A stretch of 64,000 bases of DNA from JAIQFL01 sp035295745 (GTDB lineage: Bacteria > Acidobacteriota > Terriglobia > Bryobacterales > Bryobacteraceae), in NCBI GenBank assembly GCA_035295745.1, contig DATGIL010000009.1, forward strand, positions 95,110 to 159,109, given 5' to 3'. This document shows positions 33,380 to 44,184 of this stretch, in pieces. The translations under genes and the position numbers were made by a program. Below the pieces are notes generated by a model that was given only the letters and a program-made list of their open reading frames with translations, ran no database searches and was not told the origin of the DNA. The stretch's first letter is position 1. Each line of letters starts with the position of its first letter.

Positions 33380-34880
33380 TATTACCGAACTCGTCCTCCG
33401 TGACGCTCATCAGAGTCTGATGGCAACGCGGATGGCAATGGAAGATATGGTCCCCGCCTGTGCGGATCTGGATCAGGCCGGCTACTGGTCCGTGGAGTGT
33501 TGGGGAGGCGCCACATTCGACTCCTGCATACGGTTCCTCAATGAGGATCCGTGGGAGCGTCTGCGGCAGTTCCGCAAATTAATGCCGAATACCCGGCTTC
33601 AGATGCTGCTTCGCGGCCAGAACCTGCTGGGGTACCGGCATTATGAAGACACGGTGGTAGACCGCTTTGTCGAGAAGGCTGCCGAGAACGGGATGGACGT
33701 GTTCCGGGTGTTCGACGCGCTGAACGATATCCGTAATCTCCGGCGCTCGATTGCCGCGGTGCGGCGCACCGGCAAGCATGCGCAGGGCACCATCTGCTAC
33801 ACCATCAGCCCGCTGCACACACCCGGCGATTTCGTGGAGATGGCCGAGAAGCTTCTCGAGTGCGGCGCCGATTCCATCTGCATCAAGGACATGGCTGCGC
33901 TGCTGAAGCCGCAGCCGGCCTACGAGATCGTCAAGGGCATCAAAGAGGCATGCGGGCAGGATGTCCGCGTTCACGTCCACGTGCATGCCACTACCGGCGT
34001 CACCATGGTCAGCCTGATGAAGGCGATCGAAGCCGGCGCCGATTGCGTCGACACCGCCATCAGTTCGCTGAGCCTGGGGCCGGGGCACAATCCCACGGAA
34101 AGTGTCGTCGAGATGCTCGAAGGCACGGGATTCGAAGCGAAACTCGATAAGGCCAGGCTCATCCGTCTGAAGAAATACTTTGCGGGCATCCGCCCGCGCT
34201 ACAAAGAGTTCCTCTCGAACATCACGGGCGTGGAGACCGAGATCTTCGACAGCCAGATCCCGGGCGGCATGCTCTCCAACATGGAGAGCCAGTTGAAGCA
34301 GCAAGGCGCCGGCGACCGCATGGAAGAGGTGCTTTTGGAAGTTCCGAAGGTGCGCGCCGATGCCGGCTATCCGCCCCTGGTGACGCCTTCCAGCCAGATT
34401 GTGGGCACGCAGGCCGTCTTCAACGTGATGATGGGCCGTTACAAGGTTCTGACTGGAGAGTTCGCGGATCTGATGCTGGGCTACTACGGCGAGACCATCG
34501 GCCCGCGCGACCGCGCGGTGATCGATCAGGCCTTCAAGCAGACGGGCAAGAGCCCCATCAATGGGCGGCCGGCCGACCTGCTCAAGCCGGAATGGCATGA
34601 ACTGCGGGATGCGGCACTCGCGCTTCCAGGCTGCAACGGGTCCAACGAGGACGTGCTGACCTATGCGATGTTTCCGAAAGTCGCCCCCAAGTTCTTCAGC
34701 ACGCGCGAGCAAGGCCCGAAGAATCTGGGCAAGGCGCCTGTTGCGGAGACGCCTGCACCGCCGGCACCCGCGAAGCCAGTGGCTGCCGAGAACGGCAAAG
34801 GCGTGCTGCACGCGCCCGTCACCTACGACGTGAAGTGCAACGGCAAGACGCACCGCGTCACGGTATCGCCGGCGCAGTAA
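33363..34880 (+). CDS. transcarboxylase 5S-type subunit (biotin-dependent carboxyltransferase)
   Basis: This 505-residue protein is very close to the 5S subunit of propionibacterial methylmalonyl-CoA carboxyltransferase, which moves CO2 between oxaloacetate/pyruvate and carboxybiotin. Motifs are TELVLRDAHQSLMATRM, VECWGGATFDSCIRFLNEDP, the carbamylated-Lys region CIKDMAALLKPQ and the metal His pair in HVHVHATTG. QIPGGMLSNMESQL also matches. A Pro/Ala-rich linker leads to a short C-terminal tail that lacks an attached biotinyl domain, and the carrier is encoded separately downstream. No biotin carboxylase gene accompanies it, which favours transcarboxylase over an ATP-driven carboxylase. Confidence 0.9.
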   Translation: MPKTIDITELVLRDAHQSLMATRMAMEDMVPACADLDQAGYWSVECWGGATFDSCIRFLNEDPWERLRQFRKLMPNTRLQMLLRGQNLLGYRHYEDTVVDRFVEKAAENGMDVFRVFDALNDIRNLRRSIAAVRRTGKHAQGTICYTISPLHTPGDFVEMAEKLLECGADSICIKDMAALLKPQPAYEIVKGIKEACGQDVRVHVHVHATTGVTMVSLMKAIEAGADCVDTAISSLSLGPGHNPTESVVEMLEGTGFEAKLDKARLIRLKKYFAGIRPRYKEFLSNITGVETEIFDSQIPGGMLSNMESQLKQQGAGDRMEEVLLEVPKVRADAGYPPLVTPSSQIVGTQAVFNVMMGRYKVLTGEFADLMLGYYGETIGPRDRAVIDQAFKQTGKSPINGRPADLLKPEWHELRDAALALPGCNGSNEDVLTYAMFPKVAPKFFSTREQGPKNLGKAPVAETPAPPAPAKPVAAENGKGVLHAPVTYDVKCNGKTHRVTVSPAQ

Positions 34881-34900
34881 GAGGGGAAAAGGATTTCAAT

Positions 34901-36454
34901 ATGTCCGTACAAACAATGCAAGACCGAATCACCGATCTGGAAAAGCGCAGTAATGAAGCGATGCTCGGCGGCGGCGCCGACCGCCTCGAGAAGCAGCATC
35001 AGGGCGGCAAACTCACGGCACGCGAGCGCGTGGAAGCGCTGGTGGACCCGGGCAGTTTCGATGAGACCGGACTTTTCGCCGAGCACCGCTCCACGCTATT
35101 CGGCATGGCGGGCAAGGAGTTGCCGGCTGATGGCGTGGTGACGGGCGCGGCCTCCGTGGGCGGGCGTCTGATTCACCTCGCTAGCCAGGACTTCACGGTA
35201 TCCGGCGGGTCGGCGGGCGAAGTGCATTCCATCAAGGTCGCGGAGATCATGTCGCAGTCGTTGAAGACCGGATCGCCGTTCGTCTTCATCAACGATTCCG
35301 GCGGCGCCCGCGTGCAGGAGGGAATCGATTCGCTCTCGGGCTACGGCAAGGTGTTCTACACCAACGTGATGCTCTCCGGGGCGGTCCCGCAAATCTCCCT
35401 GATCTGCGGCCCGTGCGCGGGCGGCGCGGCCTACAGCCCGGCATTGACCGACTTCATCATCCAGACCCGTAAAGCGCAGATGTTCATTACCGGACCGCAG
35501 GTGATCAAGAGCGTGACCGGAGAGAACGTGACCGCGGACCAGTTGGGCGGGCCCGAGGCGCACATGGCGCTATCCGGCGTGATCCACTTCATTGCCGAAG
35601 ATGACCGCCACGCCATCCTGCTGGCGCAGAAGCTTCTGAGCTTCCTGCCGTCGAACAATCTGGAAGATCCGCCGCGGGTGGAGGGTGATCCGAATGTGGA
35701 TCCCGATCCGTCGCTCAACGATGTGGTCCCGAGCGAGATCAAGAAGGGATACGACGTTCGGGACGTCATCACCAAGGTGGTCGATTTCGCCGACTTCCTG
35801 GAGGTACAATCCGGCTTCGCCATGAATATTGTGGTCGGGTTTGCGCGCATCGCGGGCCGCACGGTGGGCATCATCGCCAATCAACCTTGTGTCAACGCCG
35901 GCGTGCTCGACATCAACGCGTCCAGCAAGGCTGCGCGCTTCATCCGTTTCTGCAACGCCTTCAATATTTCGCTGGTGACCTTCGCCGATGTGCCGGGCTT
36001 CATGCCGGGCGTGCAGCAGGAGCACGGCGGCATCATCCGGCACGGAGCCAAGATGTTGTTCGCATACTCCGCGGCGACTGTACCGAAGATCACGGTAATT
36101 CTGCGCAAATGTTACGGCGGTGCTTACCTGGCGATGTGCGGCAAAGATCTGGGCGCGGACCGCGTATTTGCCTGGCCCACGGCGGAGGTCGCCGTGATGG
36201 GCGCCGAGGGCGCGGCGGAGATCGTCTTCCGCAAGGAGATTCAAGAGGCTACGGACAAGCCCGCCAAGCGCGCGGAAATGATCGAGCGATACCGCGAAGC
36301 CTTCTCGAATCCCTATGTGGCGGCGGGCCGGCGGCTGGTGGATGCGATCATCGAGCCTTCCACCACACGGCGCCATCTTGCGCAGGTGCTCGAGTATCTG
36401 CACACCAAGCGGGAATTGCGGCCGCCCAAGAAGCACGGGTTGATGCCGCTGTAG
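34901..36454 (+). CDS. methylmalonyl-CoA carboxyltransferase 12S-type subunit
   Basis: A 517-residue carboxyltransferase of the propionyl-CoA carboxylase beta/transcarboxylase 12S family. ATG 34901 is chosen because GAGGGGAAAAGGA precedes it; the frame is open further upstream. The N half has the acyl-CoA-binding GSAGEVHSIKVAEI and SGGARVQEGIDSLSGYGK. The C half has FADVPGFMPGVQQEHGGIIRHG and KCYGGAYLAMCGK, which bind carboxybiotin. With the 5S and 1.3S proteins it would exchange a carboxyl group between methylmalonyl-CoA and pyruvate. Confidence 0.92.
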   Translation: MSVQTMQDRITDLEKRSNEAMLGGGADRLEKQHQGGKLTARERVEALVDPGSFDETGLFAEHRSTLFGMAGKELPADGVVTGAASVGGRLIHLASQDFTVSGGSAGEVHSIKVAEIMSQSLKTGSPFVFINDSGGARVQEGIDSLSGYGKVFYTNVMLSGAVPQISLICGPCAGGAAYSPALTDFIIQTRKAQMFITGPQVIKSVTGENVTADQLGGPEAHMALSGVIHFIAEDDRHAILLAQKLLSFLPSNNLEDPPRVEGDPNVDPDPSLNDVVPSEIKKGYDVRDVITKVVDFADFLEVQSGFAMNIVVGFARIAGRTVGIIANQPCVNAGVLDINASSKAARFIRFCNAFNISLVTFADVPGFMPGVQQEHGGIIRHGAKMLFAYSAATVPKITVILRKCYGGAYLAMCGKDLGADRVFAWPTAEVAVMGAEGAAEIVFRKEIQEATDKPAKRAEMIERYREAFSNPYVAAGRRLVDAIIEPSTTRRHLAQVLEYLHTKRELRPPKKHGLMPL

Positions 36455-36469
36455 GCGCGAGGAGGAGCT

Positions 36470-36787
36470 ATGTCGAGAGTCACTACCAAGGATCTGGCTG
36501 CCGCTCTGGAGCAACTCCAGGCGCAGATGGCGGAGATCACGAAACGTCTCGCGACGATGGAGCACTCGGGCGATTCCGTCATTGAGGAACCGGAGCCTGC
36601 TCCGGCCGCGACGCCGTCTCCCGAGCCGGCGGGCATCACGGAAGAGGAACTGATCGCGATTTCCGCCGCGATCGGTGCTTATTTAGGGGTGCGTGCCCAC
36701 ATCCGGCAGGTGCGGCTGGTGAGCAGCAACGCATGGGCACAACAAGGGCGCGTTTCCATTCAAGCGTCCCACAGATTGCAGGGCTGA
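36470..36787 (+). CDS. small transcarboxylase/decarboxylase accessory subunit
   Basis: A 105-residue protein between the 12S and biotin-carrier genes. It has a short coiled coil (about 7-30) and a Pro/Glu/Ala linker. The conserved C-terminal part (EEELIAISAAIGAYLGVRAH, then IRQVR and WAQQGRVSIQASHRL) is like the tail of delta-type subunits of methylmalonyl-CoA decarboxylases. Unlike those, it has no transmembrane helix, and no sodium-pumping beta subunit is present. It may tether subunits of the soluble complex. Confidence 0.72.
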   Translation: MSRVTTKDLAAALEQLQAQMAEITKRLATMEHSGDSVIEEPEPAPAATPSPEPAGITEEELIAISAAIGAYLGVRAHIRQVRLVSSNAWAQQGRVSIQASHRLQG

Positions 36788-36795
36788 GAGGCGCC

Positions 36796-37188
36796 ATGAA
36801 ACTGACGATTACGATCGATGGAAAGACGTACGAAGTGGATGTGGAAGTAGCGGAGCCGGAAACACCGGCCGGGCCGCGTACCGTCACCGGCTTCAACATC
36901 GGTTCGGCTCCGCTGCGGGTTCCCGCGGAATCCGTCCCGGTGGCGCCCCCGGCGGAACAGGTGCCGGTGAACGAACAGAAGGTGTGCCGGAGTCCCGTTT
37001 CCGGAATCGTGGTGCGGGTGTCGGCGCAGGTAGGGCAGACACTCCAGACGGGAGACATCCTGGTCGTCCTGGAAGCGATGAAGATGGAGACGAATATTAC
37101 CGCTCCCAGGGCGGGGAAGATCGCGTCTATCGCGGTAAACCAGGGGGACAGTGTGCAGGCTGGACAAGTCGTAGTGGAGTTCGAATAA
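36796..37188 (+). CDS. biotin carboxyl carrier protein (1.3S-type)
   Basis: A 130-residue biotinyl carrier. It opens with MKLTITIDGKTYEVDVEV, as in 1.3S and decarboxylase gamma subunits, followed by a Pro/Ala linker. The biotinyl domain at about 55-130 contains the EAMKMET motif whose Lys is biotinylated. ATG 36796 follows GAGAGGCGCC. Its stop shares a base with the ATG of the epimerase gene. It shuttles CO2 between the 5S and 12S subunits. Confidence 0.93.
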   Translation: MKLTITIDGKTYEVDVEVAEPETPAGPRTVTGFNIGSAPLRVPAESVPVAPPAEQVPVNEQKVCRSPVSGIVVRVSAQVGQTLQTGDILVVLEAMKMETNITAPRAGKIASIAVNQGDSVQAGQVVVEFE

Positions 37189-37655
37189 TGAGTTCACAAC
37201 TGGAAAAGGTACCCGGTTTTCTCTTCTTCGATCATGTCGCTATTTCGGTAAAGCCTGGCGAGCTGGAATCGCACGTCAAGGCATACCAGGCGATGGGCTT
37301 CACGGAAGTGCATCGCGAAGACGTTCTGGGTGGCGACCAGGTTCGAGAGGTCTTGTTGCAGGTGGGCGATGGTCCCAACCTGGTGCAATTGCTGGAACCA
37401 CTGAATGCGGACTCGCCGGTGGCCAAGCAGATCGAAAAGAACGGCGGACGCGGCGGCATGGCGCATGTGGCACTGCGTGTGGCGGATATTCAGAAGGCGT
37501 TCGACCATCTGAAGGGCGAGGGCTTTAAAATCATTGATAAGGCTCCGCGGAAGGGTTCGCGTGGAACCACGGTGTTTTTCGTCCACCCAAAAAGCACCGA
37601 GACTGCCGCGTTTGGCTATCTGATTGAAGTGGTGCAGGAGGGCGCCCATGCCTGA
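37188..37655 (+). CDS. mce: methylmalonyl-CoA epimerase
   Basis: A 155-residue vicinal-oxygen-chelate protein that interconverts (S)- and (R)-methylmalonyl-CoA, linking the transcarboxylase and the mutase. Two beta-alpha-beta modules are visible. Metal ligands are likely the His in FFDHVAISVK, the His in MAHVALRV and the Glu in YLIEVVQ. The VLLQVGDGPNLVQLLEPL segment is typical. Its start overlaps the carrier stop by one base and its end overlaps the small mutase subunit by 8 bases. Confidence 0.92.
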   Translation: MSSQLEKVPGFLFFDHVAISVKPGELESHVKAYQAMGFTEVHREDVLGGDQVREVLLQVGDGPNLVQLLEPLNADSPVAKQIEKNGGRGGMAHVALRVADIQKAFDHLKGEGFKIIDKAPRKGSRGTTVFFVHPKSTETAAFGYLIEVVQEGAHA

Positions 37656-39086
37656 AACCGATACCGGCAACGAAATCCTGAATCTCGGACAGGACTTTCC
37701 TCCGGTCCCGACGGAAGTTTGGGAATCCGCGATTGCCAAGGATCTGAAGGGCGCGGACTACGAGAAGAAGCTGGTGTGGCGCACCGAAGAGGGGCTCGCC
37801 ATCCGCCCCTATTACCGCAAGGAAGCGCTCGCGGCCCTCGACGATCAACTGCGCGCTGCACCGGGGTTTTACCCGTTCGTACGCGGCACTGGGCGCGATT
37901 GGGAAATCGCGCAGGACGGCAAGCCCGGGCCGAAAGCGATTCGCGCGGACCTGCTGCACGAGGCAGGAGCCCACGCGATTCAGGAACTCGGCTACGGTAT
38001 GGCCGCTGGCGTGGAACGTCTGGCTGCCCTGACCGCCACGCTGCCGGTGGACACCATCGCCGGCCAGGTGGAATTCGTCTTCGCGGCGGGCCCCAGCTAT
38101 TTCATCGAAATTGCCAAACTGCGGGCGGCGCGCATCCTGTGGTCGCAGGTGGTGACCGCGTTCGGCGGCGCCGAAGATAGCTGCGCGATGCGCTTGCACG
38201 TGCGCACGCCGCTGCGCAACAAGAGCCTGTACGACCGCTACACCAATCTGCTGCGCGTCACCACCGAAGCGCTCTCCGCGGCGGTGGGAGGCTGCGACCA
38301 ACTCAACATCGTGCCCTTTGGATTCGATCCGCATCTTGCGCTGAACGTGCAGCGCATCCTCAAAGAGGAGTCGCATCTGGATGCCGTGGCCGATCCGGCG
38401 GGCGGCTCCTACTATATCGAGGCGTTGACCGACTCGATCGCGCGCGAGGCCTGGAAGCTGATGCAGCAGGTGGAGGCCGAAGGCGGGTATTCCCAGGCGC
38501 TGGACTCGGGCTCGATCGAGAAGGCCCTCGCCGAGACACGCATCGCTCGCGCGAAGGCGTATTCCGGGCGCAGGCGCGCGCTGGTGGGTGTCAACAACTA
38601 TCCGGACGTTGCGGAGAAGACCCCCGAAGTGATTCCACCTGATACTGAGACCGATTTTCCTCTGCCCCAGGTCCGGCTGGCCGCTCCGTTCGAGGAGATT
38701 CGCCGGCGTACCACGGAGCACGCGCTGCTTACCGGCCGCTATCCGAAAGTGCTGCTGCTCAAACGCGGCGATGTAAAGATGAAGGGCGCACGGTCGAACT
38801 TCTGTTTCAACTTCCTGGGATGCGCCGGCTTCGATATTGTGGAGGGCGAAGAGTATCGGAACAGCAATGCCGATCTGATCGTGCTCTGCAGTTCCGACGC
38901 CGAGTACCTGGCACTCGCACAGGAAGTCTGCCCCGCGGTCCGGGTCCCCGTCCTGGTGGCGGGAAATCCCAAAGACCAGATCGCTGCCTTGCAGGCGGCC
39001 GGCGTTCAGGGTTTCATCCACATCTTCAGCGATGCTATTGAAACTCTGACGCAACTGCAGGACAAGCTGGGAATGAGGAGCATCCA

Positions 39087-39090
<4 letters not shown>
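37648..39090 (+). CDS. mutA: methylmalonyl-CoA mutase small (beta) subunit
   Basis: A 480-residue non-catalytic partner of the B12-dependent mutase. The N-terminal barrel keeps the subunit pattern (VPTEVWESAIAKDLKGADYE, FGFDPHLALNVQRILKEES, DPAGGSYYIEALTD). The C-terminal flavodoxin-like domain lacks the cobalamin-binding DxHxxG (RGDVKMKGARSNFCFNFLG), as expected for beta subunits. ATG 37648 overlaps the epimerase end, and the 3' end overlaps mutB by 4 bases, so stoichiometric coupling is likely. Confidence 0.9.
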
Positions 39091-41217
<2,127 letters not shown>

Positions 41218-41234
<17 letters not shown>

Positions 41235-42258
41235 GACCGCTCCCAGACGCCTGCCGCTGGAACGATATGTGGAAGGGGTGGTGGGCGGCGACCGCACGGT
41301 CCTCGCCCGCGCCATTACGGTAATCGAAAGCAATCTCCCTGCCGACGGCGAATTGGCGGCGCAACTGCTCGACGCGCTACTGCCGTATACCGGGCACTCG
41401 ATGCGAGTCGGCATCACGGGCGTTCCCGGCGTCGGCAAGAGCACCTTCATCGACGCGCTGGGCATGCATCTGATCCGCGATCGCGATGAGAATGTTGCGG
41501 TGCTCAGTGTCGATCCCTCCAGCCCGATCTCGGGCGGGAGCATTCTGGGAGATAAGACGCGGATGGAGCGGCTGGCGGTCGAGGAGCGAGCCTTCATTCG
41601 CCCGTCGCCCTCCGGCGGACATTTGGGCGGCGTCGCGCGGCGCACTCGCGAGACTATGCTGCTGTGCGAGGCGGCGGGCTATCGCAACATCCTGGTGGAA
41701 ACGGTAGGAGTCGGACAAAGCGAGATGGCCGTGCGCTCGATGACCGACTTCTTTCTCCTGCTGATGCTGGCGGGCGCGGGCGACGAACTGCAGGGCATTA
41801 AACGCGGCATTATCGAGATGCTCGACTGCATGGCCATCAATAAGGCGGATGGCGACAACGTGGCCAAGGCGGAACGGGCGCGCATCGAGTATGCCGGGGC
41901 GCTGCACCTGTTCCCGCCATCTCCGGATGGCTGGATCCCGCGCGTGCTGACCTGCTCTTCCATCAGCGGCGCCGGAGTGGCTGCGGTGTGGGAGACGGCG
42001 ATGGAGCACCGGGAACTGCTTTCGCGTAACGGAAATCTCGCGCGTCTGCGGGCACGCCAGGCCCTGGAGTGGATGCACGAGTTGACCAGGACGGGGTTGG
42101 AAGATCTCTTCCGGCGGAATGCCGCGGTCTCTGCGCGTCTGAAGCAGTTGCGCGAAGAGGTAGGCGAGGGCCGCACGGCTCCCTTCGCGGCCAGCCGCGA
42201 GCTTCTGGCCCTGTTTCGCAATCAGCCGGCAAACGGCGAAGTCTCTGGCGAATCGTAA
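41218..42258 (+). CDS. meaB: methylmalonyl-CoA mutase-associated GTPase MeaB
   Basis: A 346-residue G3E GTPase that loads and protects adenosylcobalamin in the mutase. GTG 41218 is used (GTG 41224 is possible). Walker A is GVPGVGKSTFIDALG. The Mg/switch motifs are DPSSPISGGSILGDKTRM and ETVGVGQSE, and base recognition is NKADGD. A C-terminal dimerisation region follows. Placement directly after mutB with overlap is the standard arrangement. Confidence 0.94.
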
Positions 42259-42268
42259 AGAAGATTTT

Positions 42269-43777
42269 ATGCACTCATTTCCTATCTTGACCGCAGCCGA
42301 AGCGGCCTCCCTGATCCAGAACGGGCAAACCGTGGGCTTCAGCGGGTTCACGCCGGCTGGCGCTCCCAAAGCGGTACCGCTGGCGATTGCGGACCGCGCC
42401 ATCGCCGCTCACAACGCAGGCGAAGAGTTCCAAATCGGAGTTCTGACTGGCGCATCGACCGGCCCCTCTCTCGATGGCGCATTGGCCAAGGCCCAGGCCA
42501 TCAAATTCCGCACTCCGTATCAGACCAATGCCGATCTGCGCGATCGCATCAACGCGGGCAAGACCCGGTTCTTCGACCTCCACCTTTCGCTCATGCCACA
42601 GGTGACGCGTTACGGCTTCCTCGGCCCGGTCGATGTGGCCGTGGTGGAAGCCGCCGATCTCACCGCGGGCGGCGGCATCGTGCTGACCTCCGGCGTCGGC
42701 GCGGCGCCCACCTTTTGCCACATGGCGCAGCGCGTCATCGTCGAACTGAATCGCCACCATCCTCCGGCGATTCTCGGGCTGCACGATATCTACGAGCCCG
42801 CCGATCCCCCCTACCGCAAGCAGATCCCGATCTACAAGCCTTCGGACCGTATCGGCTCGCCCATCATCACGCTCGACCCGGCGCGCATCGTCGGCGTGGT
42901 GGAGACCGATCTGGAGGACGAGGCGCGCGGCTTCAGCGAGATCTCCCCGCTCACGGAAGCGATCGGCCACAACGTCGCGGACTTTCTGGCGCACCAACTC
43001 CACTCCGGCATGATCCCCAAGCCATTCCTGCCGATTCAGTCCGGCGTGGGCGACATTGCCAATTCGGTGTTGAGTGCGCTCGGGACGAATCCTGGCATCC
43101 CACCGTTCGAGATGTACACGGAAGTGTTGCAAGACTCCGTCGTCGACCTGATTGAGCAGGGACACGTCACGTTTGCCAGCAGTTGCTCGTTCACGGTCAC
43201 GCCGCCGGCACTCCAGCGCGTCTACGACAATCTGAAATTCTTCCGCCCGCGCGTAGTGCTGCGCCCGCAGGAAATCAGCAACAGCCCGGAGATCATCCGC
43301 CGGCTCGGCATCATCTCCATCAACACCGCCATTGAAGTTGATATCTTCGGGAACGTCAACAGCACGCACGTCATGGGACGCAAGCTCATGAACGGCATCG
43401 GCGGCTCGGGCGATTTCACGCGCAACGCATACCTCTCGATCTTTACCTGCCCATCCTCGGCGAAGGGCGGCAAGATCAGCACCATTGTGCCGCTGGTCTC
43501 ACACGTCGACCACAGCGAACACTCAGTGCAGATCATCGCCACGGAATATGGAGTCGCGGATCTCCGCGGCAAGTCTCCCTTCGAGCGTGCCAACGAGATC
43601 ATCGAGAAGTGCGCGCATCCCGAGTTCCGCGAATTACTGCACAGTTACGTGACGATCGTGGAAGGTGGGCACACGCCGCACACTCTCTCGGCGGCCTTCC
43701 GCATGCACGAGCAGTTTCAGAGGACCGGCGACATGCACGGCTGCAGTTGGGCGGCCGCAACTCCCGTGAAGGTGTAA
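42269..43777 (+). CDS. acetyl-CoA hydrolase/transferase family, probable propionyl-CoA:succinate CoA transferase
   Basis: A 502-residue class I CoA transferase. The N domain carries GQTVGFSGFTPAGAPKAVP. The catalytic Glu is in INTAIEVDIFGNVNSTHVMG (about residue 352), followed by GIGGSGDFTRNAYLSIF. Such enzymes move CoA between succinate, acetate and propionate. As last gene of a transcarboxylase-mutase operon, 10 bases after meaB, a propionyl-CoA:succinate role that closes the Wood-Werkman cycle is most likely. Acetate specificity cannot be excluded by reading alone. Confidence 0.88.
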   Translation: MHSFPILTAAEAASLIQNGQTVGFSGFTPAGAPKAVPLAIADRAIAAHNAGEEFQIGVLTGASTGPSLDGALAKAQAIKFRTPYQTNADLRDRINAGKTRFFDLHLSLMPQVTRYGFLGPVDVAVVEAADLTAGGGIVLTSGVGAAPTFCHMAQRVIVELNRHHPPAILGLHDIYEPADPPYRKQIPIYKPSDRIGSPIITLDPARIVGVVETDLEDEARGFSEISPLTEAIGHNVADFLAHQLHSGMIPKPFLPIQSGVGDIANSVLSALGTNPGIPPFEMYTEVLQDSVVDLIEQGHVTFASSCSFTVTPPALQRVYDNLKFFRPRVVLRPQEISNSPEIIRRLGIISINTAIEVDIFGNVNSTHVMGRKLMNGIGGSGDFTRNAYLSIFTCPSSAKGGKISTIVPLVSHVDHSEHSVQIIATEYGVADLRGKSPFERANEIIEKCAHPEFRELLHSYVTIVEGGHTPHTLSAAFRMHEQFQRTGDMHGCSWAAATPVKV

Positions 43778-43812
43778 CGGGGCGGGCCGGTATATGATCA
43801 GCAGAAGAGATC

Positions 43813-44013
43813 ATGGCCCAGACGTTCGGATTCAATCAAGACGAGTTGAAACTCCTGCTGGTAGCGGTGCGCCAGATGCGCCGCACGTTCGCACAGGCGC
43901 GTAAGAACGATCCCGCGCTCGAATCGTATGCCACGTTATATGACGCCCTCTACGAGAAGCTGCGCGATATGGCAGGCCCCTTGCCGGAACAAGCCGAAGA
44001 TCTGATGGACTAG
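43813..44013 (+). CDS. small hypothetical protein
   Basis: A 66-residue acidic helical protein (FGFNQDELKLLLVAVRQMRR ... PLPEQAEDLMD), preceded by an AGAAGAGATC stretch that can serve as ribosome site. No domain is recognised. It lies 35 bases after the CoA transferase and just before the palindromic repeat, so it may be the last gene of the operon. Confidence 0.6.
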   Translation: MAQTFGFNQDELKLLLVAVRQMRRTFAQARKNDPALESYATLYDALYEKLRDMAGPLPEQAEDLMD

Positions 44014-44039
44014 AAAAGCACGGGCCATCGCGGGCAGGC

Positions 44040-44162
44040 GTGGCGCAAACACTCCTGTTTGCCGCGTCGAGACTCATCTCGACGCTTTTCGGCCGTCCAC
44101 CGAGTCTGCTGCACGCGACTCATTGCGCTCCCCGGCCGGGCAGACACGAGTGTCAGCGCCAC
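44040..44162. repeat. MITE-like palindromic element, copy 4 (3' half decayed)
   Basis: 123 bp. The left arm (GTGGCGCAAACACTCCTGTT, then GCGTCGAGACTCATCTCGAC) is intact. The right end keeps only GTGTCAGCGCCAC. It lies just upstream of the peptidase gene, and the peptidase frame stays open into it. Confidence 0.8.
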
Positions 44163-44184
44163 GTGGTGTGCTAAATTAGCCCGC

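Noticed and set aside
33579..34853. Long minus-strand ORF opposite the 5S subunit
   Set aside because: The plus strand encodes an unmistakable transcarboxylase subunit; the reverse frame is open only because of GC-rich codon use.
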